The notes: generated by a model not told the origin, from the sequence alone. A stretch of 64,000 nt of DNA from Schistosoma haematobium (GCF_000699445.3 NC_067200.1:17428510-17492509); one strand, 5' to 3'; positions 37,601-49,025 are shown, counted from the first letter of the stretch. A program made the numbers and translations.

Positions 37601-40600
37601 ACCACCGTTGGAAAACTGGAATTACGATGTCCGTTCAACCCTAGTATGAGACTCTTCAGGAGCGTGCAGCCACGATCCCACATACGGGAAAGTGACCTGG
37701 GACCTTCCGTTGGTTCGCAAGTTCAATGGATTTCAAAAGTCTCGTCTACCCCATACTGAAAATTATAATGTGGTTACTGGTGACTAGCTTTGAAAAAAAC
37801 ATTTCAGAGTTCTGGTGAAAAGCCGTGCCCAGTGTAGCCAAACTATGTCGAGTGTGAGGGAGTTGCCGACCGAAGACAATAGAAGATGGTCACATAATAT
37901 TGTGGATTGATTGAAGTTAGACATTAACGTCATTAGATGCCGACTCAGTGGTCTAGTGGATAAGCGCTTGCGCGTGAGACCAAAGTTCTTGGACTCGATT
38001 CTTGCGTGCGTTCCATACTAAGACGAAACAATCTTCCAGTGGTAGTCTAACTGAGATCAGTTCATGATTTTAATGAAATTCAGCTGTTTCCACAACCCTG
38101 TATCGATAATCTAGATGTATTGAGAACTTGTACTCCTAAAACGAAAAATCAGTTATGTACATACATTTGAATCACTGTCTTTCTTCTGTCCGTTCATAAT
38201 GAATGTATAATAGCTAATCTCATCAAGTTGATCATTTCCTTTTTTAAAACTGCTATATCATGTAAAGCTGATAACGTCTTATGAAGATCCATATTCCTCA
38301 ATCTGTCTCAGCGTATTTTATTTTAAAGTTTCACAATATACTGAAGTACTTGTATTTCTTACTTCTCTTATTAGACTGTAAATTTTTGCAATTTACTGTT
38401 CATTGATGAGTTCACTTTGCGATCAGTCTGCAGTTCACTTGTAAAGTATGGTGTTAATTATTAGGGGCAATATCTACCAATGAAATTCTTCTTTACTGAG
38501 TGCGGTGTTGCCTTACAGTCAAGTGTGCCTTTTTAGTCTTTGTGATTAGTAAATTACGGTTCCATTTTTGAAAAAAAATATTCAAGTCCTCATAAATGAT
38601 CATTTTAAAATCTATTTTCAGTAACAAACACGTTTTTGTTGTCTACAGTAATCTTGCATAGATAGTTGTCTGATCATGACTACTACTCATTTTAACCACA
38701 GTGTTCGAGACACTGACATATTGTTACTCTTTAGAGGGTTATTATAAAGATTTGGTCCAATTTTACAGTACATGTATGTTGAGTGGTTTATCGACGCTGA
38801 ACAATTGAAACCAGTGTATTTTCCAAGTCTCGCTAAGTCTTGAAATACTGACCAACTCTTTATTAGAGAAATTGATTCTTCATGTAACATGGAAACTGTT
38901 ATCCTGACAATGTGATTATTCACTCGTTAAACTTCCAACCATTAGTTTGGTATGACTACCTGATTGAATTATTGTCCCCCAGTTAATGAGCTTTTAACCT
39001 TACAACGAACCATAACGAGAAACAAACATGATATATATGGTTTATTTTACTATCGTATTGTCTCTATGTGTTATGTTTGTAGAATCCATTTACTCCAGCT
39101 AAATATTACAGTATTGATCGTGTATTTCGAAATGAAAATCTGGACGCTACTCATTTGGCAGAATTTCATCAAGTTGAAGGTCTAGTCGCTGACTTTGGTC
39201 TTAGCTTAGGCCATTTGAAAACTGTAATTCGAACATTCTTTTCAAAGTTAGGACTTACGCAACTGAGATTTAAACCAGCATATAATCCATATACTGAACC
39301 GAGTATGGAAATTTTTAGTTATCATCCTGGTAAATAATCAAAAATGCTTTTGTTCGTCATTCTTATTAATTTGCTTATTTATTTGTTCCTTTTTACATTA
39401 ACCTAGGTTTCCTATTCATTGGTCTAGTGTGGCTTTTTTGGTACATTACGGATTAAGTGTTCAATGTTTGTCGGATGGGCTACAGGAAAGCCCGTAGCAT
39501 TCTTGTTTTAACGGTCTCCTAATCATTAGTGTTTTTTAGAAAGTGGTTGCAACCTAAATATAACACGAATTTTTCAGGACTGTGAACATGTTTTAATGAC
39601 TACTAGCAAGTCCAAAGCCTTGTTTCATATTTACGTCCAACCGGCACCCAACATTGCTACTGTATAAGCTATTATGAATAAAGTATAGTTTCGATCCATG
39701 ACTCAACTTGAAAAACCACTATCCATTGTTGTGACAAACTACATTTCCTAGTTCGTTTATGGTAGATTTTTGGAGCTTTTTTCCACTAATCTGGAGATTT
39801 AGTATTCAACTAGTAAGTCACAGTTGAGAACTCCACCCCACTTTACAATAATCTACTTAGTACTACAAACCATCATAATACTTATGGTCTAACGTCTCAT
39901 ATACCGATATTTACATTCTACTGTTTCTCCGAATTTAAATTTCAGGTCTCAAGAAGTGGGTGGAAATAGGTAATTCTGGACTATTTCGTCCGGAAATGCT
40001 CAGACCAATGGGGTTACCTGAAGGATTGTCTGTTATAGCTTGGGGATTGTCTCTGGAACGGTGAGCTAGTTTTGAATTTGCTCTTTTTGATAACACCTAT
40101 TTCCAGATCATTTTTTATTTCACTGCTGTATCGTAGGACATGACGTAATAGTAATTTTATTTACCCTGTTAGTGAAGACGTGTTACCTTTGTTTATACAA
40201 AATTTAGGGAATAATACAACACACTTGCGCTTATTGTGAGGGTAACTAATATAACCATTCTGTCCAGACGAAATGAACAACGTTCTCTCTAAAGGGTTAA
40301 AATTCACAAATAAAGATTATTCTGATAATACAGTCATACACTCAACCACCCATGACCATAGTAACGTAAAAACTTCTGTAAGGGTGAGTTAGATCGCTAT
40401 AAGCAGCTAGCTTTCTACGTGCGAAATTGATCGTATTTGACAAATCTTTAAAAGCATTTTCACAGCTATCCAAATATGAATCGACGTTTCAGCTATTTGT
40501 AGCAACGTCTATCAGTCTCATTGAAGTTCTTAACGCTTTTATGGAGAAGAAAAGTACATTCGTTACTTTCGAACACTGACAGCCACCTAACTGTTGTTTA

Positions 40601-42118
40601 AGTAATCTATCCTATCGACAAAATGTTCTTCCCTAAGTATCGAAAAAATTCACATCACATATTTGTACTTCATATCTTGTTGATGGTAAAATGAAAGAGG
40701 AGTTCTGTGACTGACCAACCCTTTCCTACTATTTTATTGGCTTAAAACATGACTTCTTGTAATATAACCACCTTTGTCCTCCAGAAAATTAATAGTTAGT
40801 TCTAAATCCAGTTACGCTTAATATTTAATTGGGATACTTGTCTTACTTGCCAGAAATATGCTGTGATCCTAATAGGTGACCTGAATTTCAACCACTAGGC
40901 CTCAGGTCCTAGCGTTGTTTTTCTAGTGCGACGACTGCAGTAAGATCAGATCCCTTTCAACCACATTCGAAACGTGGTTTCTCGATGGGCAGATTCAATT
41001 TAGTATACGTTTGTCTGAGACACAGCTCATAACAATAACAATATTTCTTAAACATGTTCGGTGTGCACCTAGGTGTCTAGGTACAAGTATTAAGCTTAAA
41101 CGGCACCTGTACCTTAAATTCAAGTATCAATGTGTCGAATTCTGATACGACTTTCAAAAATCAACAATTTGAGTAAGTTCAAATTTCTCAAAAAACTGAA
41201 TAAAATTTCAACCATTATACAAGGTAGTTGTTGAGTTACATAAACATTGAAAGTATAAATAAAAAAAGATTATGAATGACATAAAAACAAATATATACTT
41301 ATTATTAAAATGGCACACAAATGTGAAGTGGTATAAAATAGAATTCGCTGTGAACAAAGTAACTCAAGTTTATGAGCTCCAGTCTGTAAGATGAATGATT
41401 CATTTTCTTCATTTGTATTTTTATAGTTGATGCAATGCCTATGATATACTGCTGAATACCTAGAGTAAAGTAGGTAATTTTCTTTGATAATATGTCGAAC
41501 GATTAATCTGGAGGATTTAGTTCATAATACTACGGTAAAGCAATATCAGGAAATGCATTTCCAAGTTTGTTCATTTACACCTTTTCATTCCACTCTTGTT
41601 GACACGCCTAGTTTTTATGAGGATAATAAGTATTACTTCCATATAAAATAATATAAATGAATAACTGTATAAGACAGTTTACATATGAAAGGTGGACTCA
41701 CTTCACTTTCGACCGTGCCAAGGTAATTTGTGAGCGAGAATCGCACTTAAAATAACCCACCGATTATGTCAAAAATGTGAGTATATATTGTGCTGATGAG
41801 CACAACTCAAAAATAAACTATTACTTGACATTCAACCGACTGTCTCCAATTAACTGATTAATTTACTTTATATCGTCTTTACTACGTTCATTTTAGTCTT
41901 CCATTATCGTTAATTTTGTTTTGTTACAAAATATATCACATTATACCCTCACAAACCTTTTCATGTGGTTCTGTATTGTTTTTTTTACCATTCTGTTTTT
42001 GTTACTTAGTCCAACTATGATTCGATATGGTTATAAAAATATTCGTGATTTAATTGGTCCAAAAATTGATCTTAATATGATATACAAGGCACCATTGTGT
42101 CGAATGTATAAGTGTTAG
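25675..42118 (+). CDS. FARSA: Phenylalanine-tRNA ligase alpha subunit, cytosolic, eleven exons
   Basis: Charges tRNA-Phe with phenylalanine in the cytosol as an alpha2-beta2 complex with the beta subunit. Exons: 25675-25809, 25850-25987, 26022-26123, 26158-26273, 26315-26407, 30133-30261, 34670-34785, 36367-36560, 39083-39329, 39946-40060 and 42010-42118. Together they give 1494 nt, or 497 residues (human has 508). All junctions are GT-AG and keep frame. The N-terminal part is the winged-helix region ([20 protein letters not shown]). Class II motif 1 includes [13 protein letters not shown], followed by [20 protein letters not shown]. Motif 2 is [16 protein letters not shown], and [20 protein letters not shown] follows it. 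Motif 3, the ATP-binding block, is GLSLERPTMIRYG across exons 10-11. The first four introns are 34-41 bp. Later introns reach 4.4 kb and hold LINEs, SM-alpha repeats and the right arm of an inverted duplication. I see no break. Confidence 0.96.
26703..26880 (+). repeat. SM-alpha-like SINE with decayed hammerhead ribozyme
   Basis: Intron 5 of FARSA. The tRNA-like part has an A-box-like GTGGATAACGCG stretch and a B-box TGTTCGAGTC at 26,761. Then comes GATGCAAGTACATCTAGATG and a hammerhead region at about 26,799-26,856: CCGAGTCTCAAATAGGACGG, then GCGCATCCTGAATTTCACTG. In active SM-alpha ribozymes the core is CTGATGA and GAAAC. Here they are ATGCCGA and GGAAT, so the ribozyme should be inactive. 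Confidence 0.8.
27165..27490 (-). pseudogene. RTE-type LINE 3' end with tail
   Basis: The minus strand carries the terminal RTE segment (PETLSDMA, stop, NRI...QSCC) and a 3' UTR ending in TAGCGCATTCTATCC and an AAATAAATAA-like tail at 27,165. It lies directly beside a plus-strand RTE reverse transcriptase piece, so the two parts are in inverted order. It is in FARSA intron 5. Confidence 0.65.
27495..27760 (+). pseudogene. RTE reverse transcriptase palm fragment with YADD
   Basis: The plus strand reads [20 protein letters not shown], then [20 protein letters not shown], the RTE catalytic YADD box and its flanks, then loses similarity after a stop. It is inverted relative to the RTE 3' end at 27,165-27,490, which fits a 5' inversion made during integration. 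Confidence 0.75.
28555..28569 (+). repeat. Target site duplication, left copy
   Basis: TAATCAGGTGCGTAT, repeated exactly at 29,512-29,526 on the other side of the 942-bp LINE insertion. Confidence 0.85.
28570..29281 (-). mobile_element. RTE-type LINE insertion, 3' part
   Basis: The minus frame 29,227-28,805 encodes the RTE C-terminal domain: [84 protein letters not shown] and NRSQWRS. A 3' UTR follows and ends in GCGCCACACA (plus reading) and a TATTATTATATTTATTTATT tail at 28,570. At about 29,282 the sequence switches to a plus-oriented repeat, and 15-bp target duplications bound the whole. It lies in FARSA intron 5. It is one of the better kept LINE ends here, although truncated. Confidence 0.88.
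29282..29511 (+). repeat. LINE-tailed repeat segment, inverted part of the 28.6-kb insertion
   Basis: Related to the body of the repeat at 43,925-44,485 (GGTCACCGGCTACCATGGGA, CTGCATCTCCTTACGATG, GACCTTTAGGTC). It points opposite to the RTE 3' end next to it, stops before the shared tail, and abuts the right target duplication. Confidence 0.7.
29512..29526 (+). repeat. Target site duplication, right copy
   Basis: TAATCAGGTGCGTAT, an exact partner of 28,555-28,569. Confidence 0.85.
30800..31480 (-). pseudogene. RTE-type LINE reverse transcriptase end (second subfamily)
   Basis: FARSA intron 6. The minus strand reads [20 protein letters not shown] near 31,430, then [57 protein letters not shown], and [20 protein letters not shown] at the end. 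The blocks match an RTE subfamily distinct from the 28.8-kb copy (MPNH rather than MSSQ). Several stops and a frame change near 30,960 make it inactive. Confidence 0.78.
32368..35354 (+). repeat. Right arm of the 2.98-kb inverted duplication
   Basis: Partner of 21,056-24,037. It spans the end of FARSA intron 6, exon 7 (34,670-34,785) and the start of intron 7, so it is the source copy. It also contains a LINE-tailed repeat at 32,530-33,070 and an unremarkable 92-codon frame (33,816-33,538 minus) that exists equally in the left arm. Beyond AGCATG at 35,354 and ATTGACT at 32,368 the arms diverge abruptly. Confidence 0.93.
32530..33070 (+). repeat. LINE-tailed (SINE-like) repeat, copy in the right arm
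   Basis: Plus-oriented twin of 23,335-23,875. The 3' end reads TTTGTGTGGCGCATATCTAT and ATGTACCGATGTTTATGTGT, followed by an AAATAATTGTAAT tail. Confidence 0.7.
37598..37737 (-). repeat. SM-alpha-like SINE with a nearly complete hammerhead core
   Basis: FARSA intron 8, antisense to the gene. The minus strand reads GTGGGATCGTGGCTGCACGC, then TCCTGAAGAGTCTCATACTA, GGGTTGAACGG and TCCAGTTTTCCAACGGTGGT. CTGAAGA satisfies the hammerhead CTGANGA core (37,652-37,659), but the GAAA element is TTGAAC. The order and spacing match SM-alpha. Confidence 0.75.
37936..38090 (+). repeat. SM-alpha-like SINE with tRNA-like head and partial ribozyme
   Basis: FARSA intron 8. An A-box TGGTCTAGTGG (37,949) and a degraded B-box GGACTCGATTC (37,991) mark a tRNA-derived head. 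TTGCGTGCGTTCCATACTAA and GACGAAACAATCTTCCAGTG follow. The CTGANGA half of the ribozyme is missing, exactly as in the copy at 20,860-20,955. It faces the copy at 37,598-37,737. Confidence 0.75.
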
Positions 42119-42167
42119 CTCCTGTTCTCATACTATTTAATATCGGTAAGTTGTTTGTGGAAATGCT

Positions 42168-42173
42168 AATAAA
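42168..42173 (+). terminator. Polyadenylation signal of FARSA
   Basis: AATAAA 50 nt after the TAG stop codon, the first such hexamer downstream. Confidence 0.65.
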
Positions 42174-43924
42174 TGATTCAGCCACTCAAAAGATGTCATG
42201 AATAACCTTTACCGATTTATATCTAAACGTCTGCAACTCATAAACATAATTATAAGTAACTGATCACTAACTATAATAATACCACAAAATAATTGTTTTG
42301 TAATAATATTAGGTAGTTCGTTTGAAACACAACTAAACTTCACATTTTCCTTTACTTATTTCATCCAAACATCAGCAATCTGTGGAGTCAACTGAGTTAA
42401 GAGTAAAACCAGGTGTACACCGCTTACACTCGGAGGTGATTACTCCGTCTCTCTAATTAACTAAAGTAGGAAACTGTTACTCAATGAATCCCCAAACCAG
42501 GTCAGAAACTGTTCTTTATGTCCAGATTTTAAATGAACTGTAGTGATGAAGTCGATTAATGTTGCGAACTATTTTCGAGCTTATTACGTCTCTATAGAAA
42601 CTTGATTTAATAATATGATAATTACTAGCTAATATTAAACAAAATTTCGATGAGCATTAATATTAACCAAGTGCACGTTCGCATCATTTTGAAGCACTTA
42701 GCGTTTCTCAAAGAGTGCACAAGTGTTTTTTGAAGACATGTAATTCGACATGTCTTATTTTATTACAGACGAATTATCAAGTCGTTCATTTCGGTAGCCA
42801 GTATTTTTATGTTCAACCTGCTTGTTGTTTCTCATCACTCCAGTGAATGTTTTGGCCATACATTAGAAGCGTACTAATAAATAATCAATAGTAACCTTAG
42901 TTCATAGAAATATCAAGACACCAGAAGTTCATAACCGGATGGCCTCTAATATCATTGATATAAGTTTTTCTCATAACTTGTCAACCTGATTTACTAGCAT
43001 GAGAACAGTTTCATATTATATTAATAATTTTCTACTTCTCGTGCTAATCGCGTATTGTGGTCCGTTAATTCCCTTCATAATTTCTGCAAATATGCATCAC
43101 TGTATGTTGAACATATTTTAGCTAACTTTTACCACTTCAAACCGACCCCACTAAAAACACTGATTTTATCGCATCGAGTCATGAAACTCATGTATATTTG
43201 CTTATTGACATGTTTCAACTAGTTACTTTAGTTAAAGGCACGTTTTATCGTAATTGTTAGCGGCCGGCAAACAAATATATAAATCTACAATCCAGTGATT
43301 CAGGTTTTTCTCTATTTTACCCGTAAAATCTAAGATATCTCAATTTCATGACAATTTAATCCTTAACTTCCACTAGTTTCTTATATAGAGTTGTTTTTTA
43401 GATTAATACTGACAATGATTTGTCTTGATGTTGCTTAGGTTACTGACTCAGCACAAGTTTAAACTTGCTAATATTTTGCCAGTTAATTAGTACTATTAGC
43501 TTGGACACTGTGGTCGCCAATACCAACAAGTCGTCTTTTAACTCAAAGTAATGGTGAATTCTGTCCGGGAGATTTCCTAGAATGACCAGGGAAGACTAGA
43601 CTCGGTGAACAGCCACTGCATCAGCGAAACCCTTGAAATCGTAGCAAAATACATTATAAAAGTAACAGTCTAACTAGGGTAGCGTCTACAGCTGAGACGA
43701 AATTAGAAGACTTGACGTGATGAAATTTGGCGGCAAAACAAGGAAGTTTTGGAAACGTGGCATTTTCTGGTTATTTAAACCGCCTCAGCACTTTTTGCAC
43801 TATGTATGAAGATTATGCGTAGTGCATAATTTTGTGAAGTTGTGACGTACTGGTATAACTGGTGGACTTCCAACTGGTGTTAAGTGTTTTAATCATGACT
43901 GGCCTACAGACACATTGCTTAACT
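42174..43924. other. No recognised content
   Basis: AT-rich spacer between FARSA and a repeat. No domain, RNA or repeat was recognised. Confidence 0.4.
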
Positions 43925-44485
43925 TTATTTATTTATTCATCTTAACGCATAGATATTGGTACACGGAGGCACCAAATACATATGTACCACACAAATCTCA
44001 TTTGATATATGTGGGGGATGTGATACTGCCAGGGTGCCAAAACTGGAGCAGGTGGTTTTCTTAGGGAGTCACACCCGGAGCCTTCGACCTAAAGGTCTGA
44101 TCCACAAGGCAGTGGAACATCGTAAGGAGATGCAGTCCCATGGTAGCCGGTGACCAAAGATTGGTTCATACACCATTTGTTTCTTCAGGATACTGGAGCC
44201 CATATGCACCATTGGTCTGAAACCAGGGTTTCCCAACTCCCTAGGTGGACTCTCCATGTCCACCAACCCGGTTAGACCGCCGGACGTTCGCCTTTAATAC
44301 TCTCAATTTCGTAAACAACACTCGTGGTGCGAGAAGACATTGAGTAAGACTTCCTTGGGAATGACTGTATGCATATGGCTTCCCCGGCAGAGGCTGTATA
44401 CGCGTAGCCATGTGAGAGCATTTCGAGAGGGAGAGCGGACTCCCCACTCTCGGCCGTACTAGGGCATTTGGGGGCATTGCACAGC
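43925..44485 (-). repeat. LINE-tailed (SINE-like) repeat, diverged copy
   Basis: Minus-oriented. The 3' end at 43,925 has an (AAAT)n tail preceded by GTGTACCAATATCTATGCGT and GTGTGGTACATATGTATTTG, the diverged common tail. The body matches the arm copies (CCAACCCGGTTAGACCGCCG in plus reading) and the 29.3-kb segment. Confidence 0.75.
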
Positions 44486-44639
44486 TTTTTTGTTACAAAC
44501 TTCATCCCCTCATTTGTATTATTATCTCCAAACCTTCCATATTGATCTAAGGGGTGGTTTTCTGTACATAATAAAGATGACAACCCAAGAGTGCTTGGTC
44601 TTACATGTAGGGGATATCAGACTTACTCGTACTAGGGAA

Positions 44640-45450
44640 CTACACTCGCCTTATACTTTGAGTCGAGGTTTCTTTTAGTAGAAACAGCCTCACTGCCTTT
44701 GGTGAGTGATCTCCATGGACAAGTAATCCGTATCCGGTATTAGCAGTATCCGACCGCTCTTTCACAAACTCACAAAGGTCCTTAAGTAAAGGTTCTCTAT
44801 CCATTTTAAAAATTTGACAGGGCATTTTCACCCATTTTCTTTGTAAGTGTAGTGAGAGTTTCAAAAACATTCTTGATAGTCTTTGTGGAATACATAGTTC
44901 ATCTATGTGAGTGTTCACAAATCTGCATCTCACGAGACAGTCTTCTTAAATTATATGGAACAGTCTATTTAATTGCAGGGATGTTCGGCATCTTATCAAT
45001 AAATTAACGGGCTACGATGTGCTTCTGACCGAATGATTCTTTGAGAGACTCTAACGTCTTGGGACAGCCTTCTGGTTCAAGCAAGACACAATGAGCAATA
45101 GTAGCCTTGGCTTCATCATCACCATACTGAATCAAATAGTTTAACCTAGATCGGCATCCAACGTTTTCATTGAAGCAATCTTCGAAATTCTGTATGAAAC
45201 TAAAATAGTCCATGGGATTACCATCAAACCTTATGATCTTTCTTTGGTAGGTCTGAAGTTTTAGATATGATTGTCTTTTCCAGTAGGGAGATTAACTCCA
45301 CCTGAGGCAGTTGTAGACTCGTACGACATCACCTTGTCAGCTATAGCTTGACTATAATGTTCTCTTCCTCTTTGACGTAACCTATCCAGCTCAATTTCTT
45401 TTCTGTCTGAGCTAAGCGTACTTTAGCTAATTCTAACTCTAACGAGGAAG
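44640..45450 (-). pseudogene. BEL/Pao-type LTR retrotransposon gag relic
   Basis: From right to left: ELDRLRQRGREHYSQAIADK near 45,420-45,350, a stop, then MDYFSFIQNFEDCFNENVGC, RLNYLIQYGDDEAKATIAHC and LKESFGQKHIVAR (45,213-45,004), then PQRLSRMFLKLSLHLQRKWV and LLKDLCEFVKERSDTANTGY (44,933-44,640). This is the DUF1759 gag region of BEL/Pao elements such as Sinbad or Saci-1, broken into three frames. No protease, pol or LTR was recognised next to it. Confidence 0.8.
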
Positions 45451-47527
45451 CCATTCGGTAGCCATCTCCTTCAAACTAGTCATCACTGAGTTTTTAGATA
45501 GTGGTGAGACAGTTCAGGAATCTGATCAGCCTTATGATTCTTCTCCGTTGACATTTAACAGCATTCAAGGTATGAATTTCTGATGAGATAATGGTCGGAG
45601 CTTTGTAGGATTTAATTAGTCTTACAAGTACTCTACCGGTACTGTAAACGTGAAACTAACGATCCAGAGTCTATGTGAAAGCTATAATCAGAACAAAGAC
45701 AACTTGGCTTTAAACTTGATCTGTTCTAAACGTAAAAGTAACAATTTGATTAATACAATAATCAAAGGAATTATAGTCGTTAAGTGAAACGCTCAAAACT
45801 TTCGACGAGTATTGCGTGTCTGATCGAAACGAATAAAAAATATGAGTCGCAGTCACACAGATATGATAGAACAATGATATCCTTTAATCGGTAGGTCATA
45901 TGCAACAGGAATAGTCTACAGGCACACCAGATCAGGTTGACGTGGTAGGTAGCAGCAACTTAATTGGTTCGTTATAGACATAACTAACATCATTGATCCT
46001 GTGTTGTTGAAGCATCCAAGTTTAATTTTTACGGATTCTTTTGTTACGAATAATGTAAATAAGAAATTACTTCCAGTTCACTAAAATTTACAAAGTAAAC
46101 AATTTGTTTCTGTTAAGCAATAAACTATATATAGTAACTCGAGCTAACATTTTATTCCGAACACCTTGTCGCCATTCCTAAATGACTATTCCCCTTGGTT
46201 GCACTGTTACTACATCTTCCAGTTAATTGGTTAAGTTGTTCGACTCACTGAACTGTGATGTTAAATAAAATAGGTCTCACATGGATGCAACAGGTAACAA
46301 TTCCATATATAAAATATCTTGTGAAAACTTTCATTTTTCACTATATTGAAAGTAAATTGGTCAGATATAAGTACTTCTATTGTTTACATCAGTTGTATTG
46401 TCTTAATTTTCCCTTATGTTTTCTCTATTTTAGAGTCTTATTCCATTGTGATTTAATTTTTGGCATCTGTTGTTTTTGCAAACTTTTGGAAGATATTTTG
46501 CATATGTCTGTAAATGTACTTTGCTGTACGTACTATTGAATATCCTTGATATGATTATAGAAAGCCGATTATTTCTAACTTGAAAGTTTGCTTGTCTGCT
46601 TTGTAATTTCAACCGTTATGATGTAACATTTGTATCTTGAGTCAATGACTTACTAGTGTAAACGGTCGATAGGTTCAGACCCAACTCCACCTTACACATT
46701 AATCTGAGCACCAAAATATTATCTTTGCAATTCTTAGTACATGAACCATGTAGATAGTTATTTTAGGCTACATGTACGTGCGTTGGCAACCTATTGATGA
46801 TGTATTTGACCACTACCTAAACTCTTTTTTAAGCTCTATCATGATTATCATTATCACAAAGTATCGGTGTCTTCCAGTACTGATAAATTCTATAGGTAGT
46901 TAGATTATTAGTTGAGTTTTCTAATCACATGTCGAAACCAAGTGGGTCGTGTTAGGTTCTATCATATTTAAGAAGTCGATTGTATGCGTAAAATGTTTTG
47001 AAGGTACTTAGTCAGGAAAACTTTTGATTTTTCTGTCTTACTACATTCTATAATCTCTTACTTTTGTGTCAGTGTTAACTAACATCTGGGATATCCCACT
47101 GTATGTTCGTTCAGTCAGGCTAATTGCTTATTATAACCATGCAATAATATATCGATCGTGTTTTTGCTTTCTACTGTACTCTACTCGCCCGATAATATCC
47201 TAGTTGTTCGATACCAGATGAATTCGCGTAACCTGGTTTATAGTTTCTAGTGCAGGAAATTGCTGTAGATTGTCAGATCGTCTGAACTATAGTGTTAAAA
47301 TAACAATAGAATCGGTCATGACCAACTTCGGTCCTGGAATGGGTGTGTAATCTCACAGGTTTGGGAACAACCAAGTTGTTGCGGTGAAATATGGTAGGAG
47401 TTAGATGCATCTGGATTATTGTGGCTGGTTTTTAGCTATGTCACACATAGGCTCTAACCACTAGTCATGGTTATCTCGACCCTTTTAGGTAGTGTGCGTC
47501 TACCAACAAACCAAATCAATAAAAGTT
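45451..47527. other. No recognised content
   Basis: AT-rich. Short frames at 46,255-46,539 and elsewhere are Cys/Phe/Tyr-rich, as expected of AT-rich noise. Confidence 0.4.
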
Positions 47528-47640
47528 AAGTACGTCATGGACTCATGCCAAGCATGTTTATCCACCTGTTTTCCCAATTCATACCAGCAAACATTATCTG
47601 TCAATGTAGATCACTATTAGGCATGGTAAATAAGTGCTAC
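47528..47640 (+). repeat. Dispersed repeat, copy 1
   Basis: GTACGTCATGGACTCATGCC and GCATGTTTATCCACCTGTTT, then CATACCAGCAAACATTATCT, align with 48,921-49,025 at roughly four bases in five. Confidence 0.6.
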
Positions 47641-48920
47641 AAGCCATCCCTGTCAATAAAAAATTCACCGAATTGGCATCATTTTCAATAACGAGGTTTT
47701 CATTTTAATATTTTTCACTTAGTTGTAAACCACGCCAGAGTAGCAGTTCAAAAACCTGCATGTTTTCGTAAATGGTGTTTCGCAGCATTAGTGTAGACAC
47801 TTACTGTTATTCACGTCCAAACTTTAGATGCTGCATTGAAGTGGTGGTCGGATTTCCCTTTCACAATGCTTCAAACGTCCTATGTTGACTGGGACGCATG
47901 TTCCTTTAAGTTCTACCATACCGGTTAGGTCGGTCGAATAACGGTAAAACTTAGAGAAGCAAGGTACTGTCCGAGTGGGAAGTACTGTCAATTGCGGAGG
48001 TTTGTGGTTAATGTATGGTTTTCCCCTCGGACAACAGCACAAGCACCGATGCTGCGTTCTCACAATGAAGGAAGGGTTTACAAAACGTCGACGCGAAAAG
48101 TGTCAAATCTTGACTTACTCCACAGACTTTCGGCCGTAAAGATTTTGGAAGTGTGGAGTTAACACATTGAAACTTCCGTAGATAAGCCATCATCAACTGG
48201 CCTTAAGCAGTTGTCCGTTGGGTTGTGTGGACAACATCAGGTCACTGAGACCTTCATAACTTCGGTTTATCTTTCAGATCCTCCAAGTAAAAGCGTCTTT
48301 ACATAGTGTGCGTGTCCTGGGGATGGCATCCACCTTCGTACCTCTAGTAGCATCCGGGATCATCTTGATCACAATCAAATCCATCCTTCACCTCCTAATA
48401 ATTCTATCCTCAGAGTCGGCTATTCTCGTTTATCTTTATCACCACGCGCCACCAATGCTTATGATTTAAGTTCAAGAAAGGTTATTCTTGGTCTCCTAAA
48501 ACCACCTCCGGTACTACAGGTTGGAAGAAGGATACGCCGGCAAAATACTAAGGAAAATAGGTCCCTTGACATTGCATTTATTGTTGGACGAATGAAATCA
48601 GACCCATAAATCAACTTCGGTCGTCAGAATGTGTTCGATATACTAAGGAGACTTTGCTTCATCGAGACGATGGAGTACCTGAGAAGATAGACACTGCTGT
48701 ACGGAGCGACTACGAAAAAACTGCGTTGCGAAGTCGTGTGTTGAGGGTCAGCTCACAGATGCGTACTAAGTGAAGACTGGTAGTAAACAAGAGTTTCTGT
48801 TGTCACCCTTTCATTTTCTGTGAGCCCCCAATTAGAATATGAGTGTCTCCTCATCTCAGGAAAGGCACAGTGAAAACCTTGAACGCGTTTAGGCGACTTG
48901 TACTTTTAGAGTGATTTGTC
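47641..48920. other. No recognised gene; possible old retroelement
   Basis: More GC-rich than its surroundings and bounded by two direct copies of a short repeat. Minus frames at 48,196-47,824 have no secure motif. It may be a decayed retroelement, but I could not place it. Confidence 0.3.
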
Positions 48921-49025
48921 TGTACGTCATGAGCCCATGCTGAGTATGTTCGTCCGCCTGTTTCGCCAACTATTATACCAGCTAACGTTTTCTGCCGATG
49001 TGGGTGATCGTCGAATATATATCAT
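48921..49025 (+). repeat. Dispersed repeat, copy 2
   Basis: GTACGTCATGAGCCCATGCT and GTATGTTCGTCCGCCTGTTT, then TATACCAGCTAACGTTTTCT. Same orientation as 47,528-47,640. Confidence 0.6.

Noticed and set aside
40855..41000. A GDLNF reading resembling a LINE endonuclease block
   Set aside because: Only one short motif matches and the surrounding translation does not follow any LINE family.
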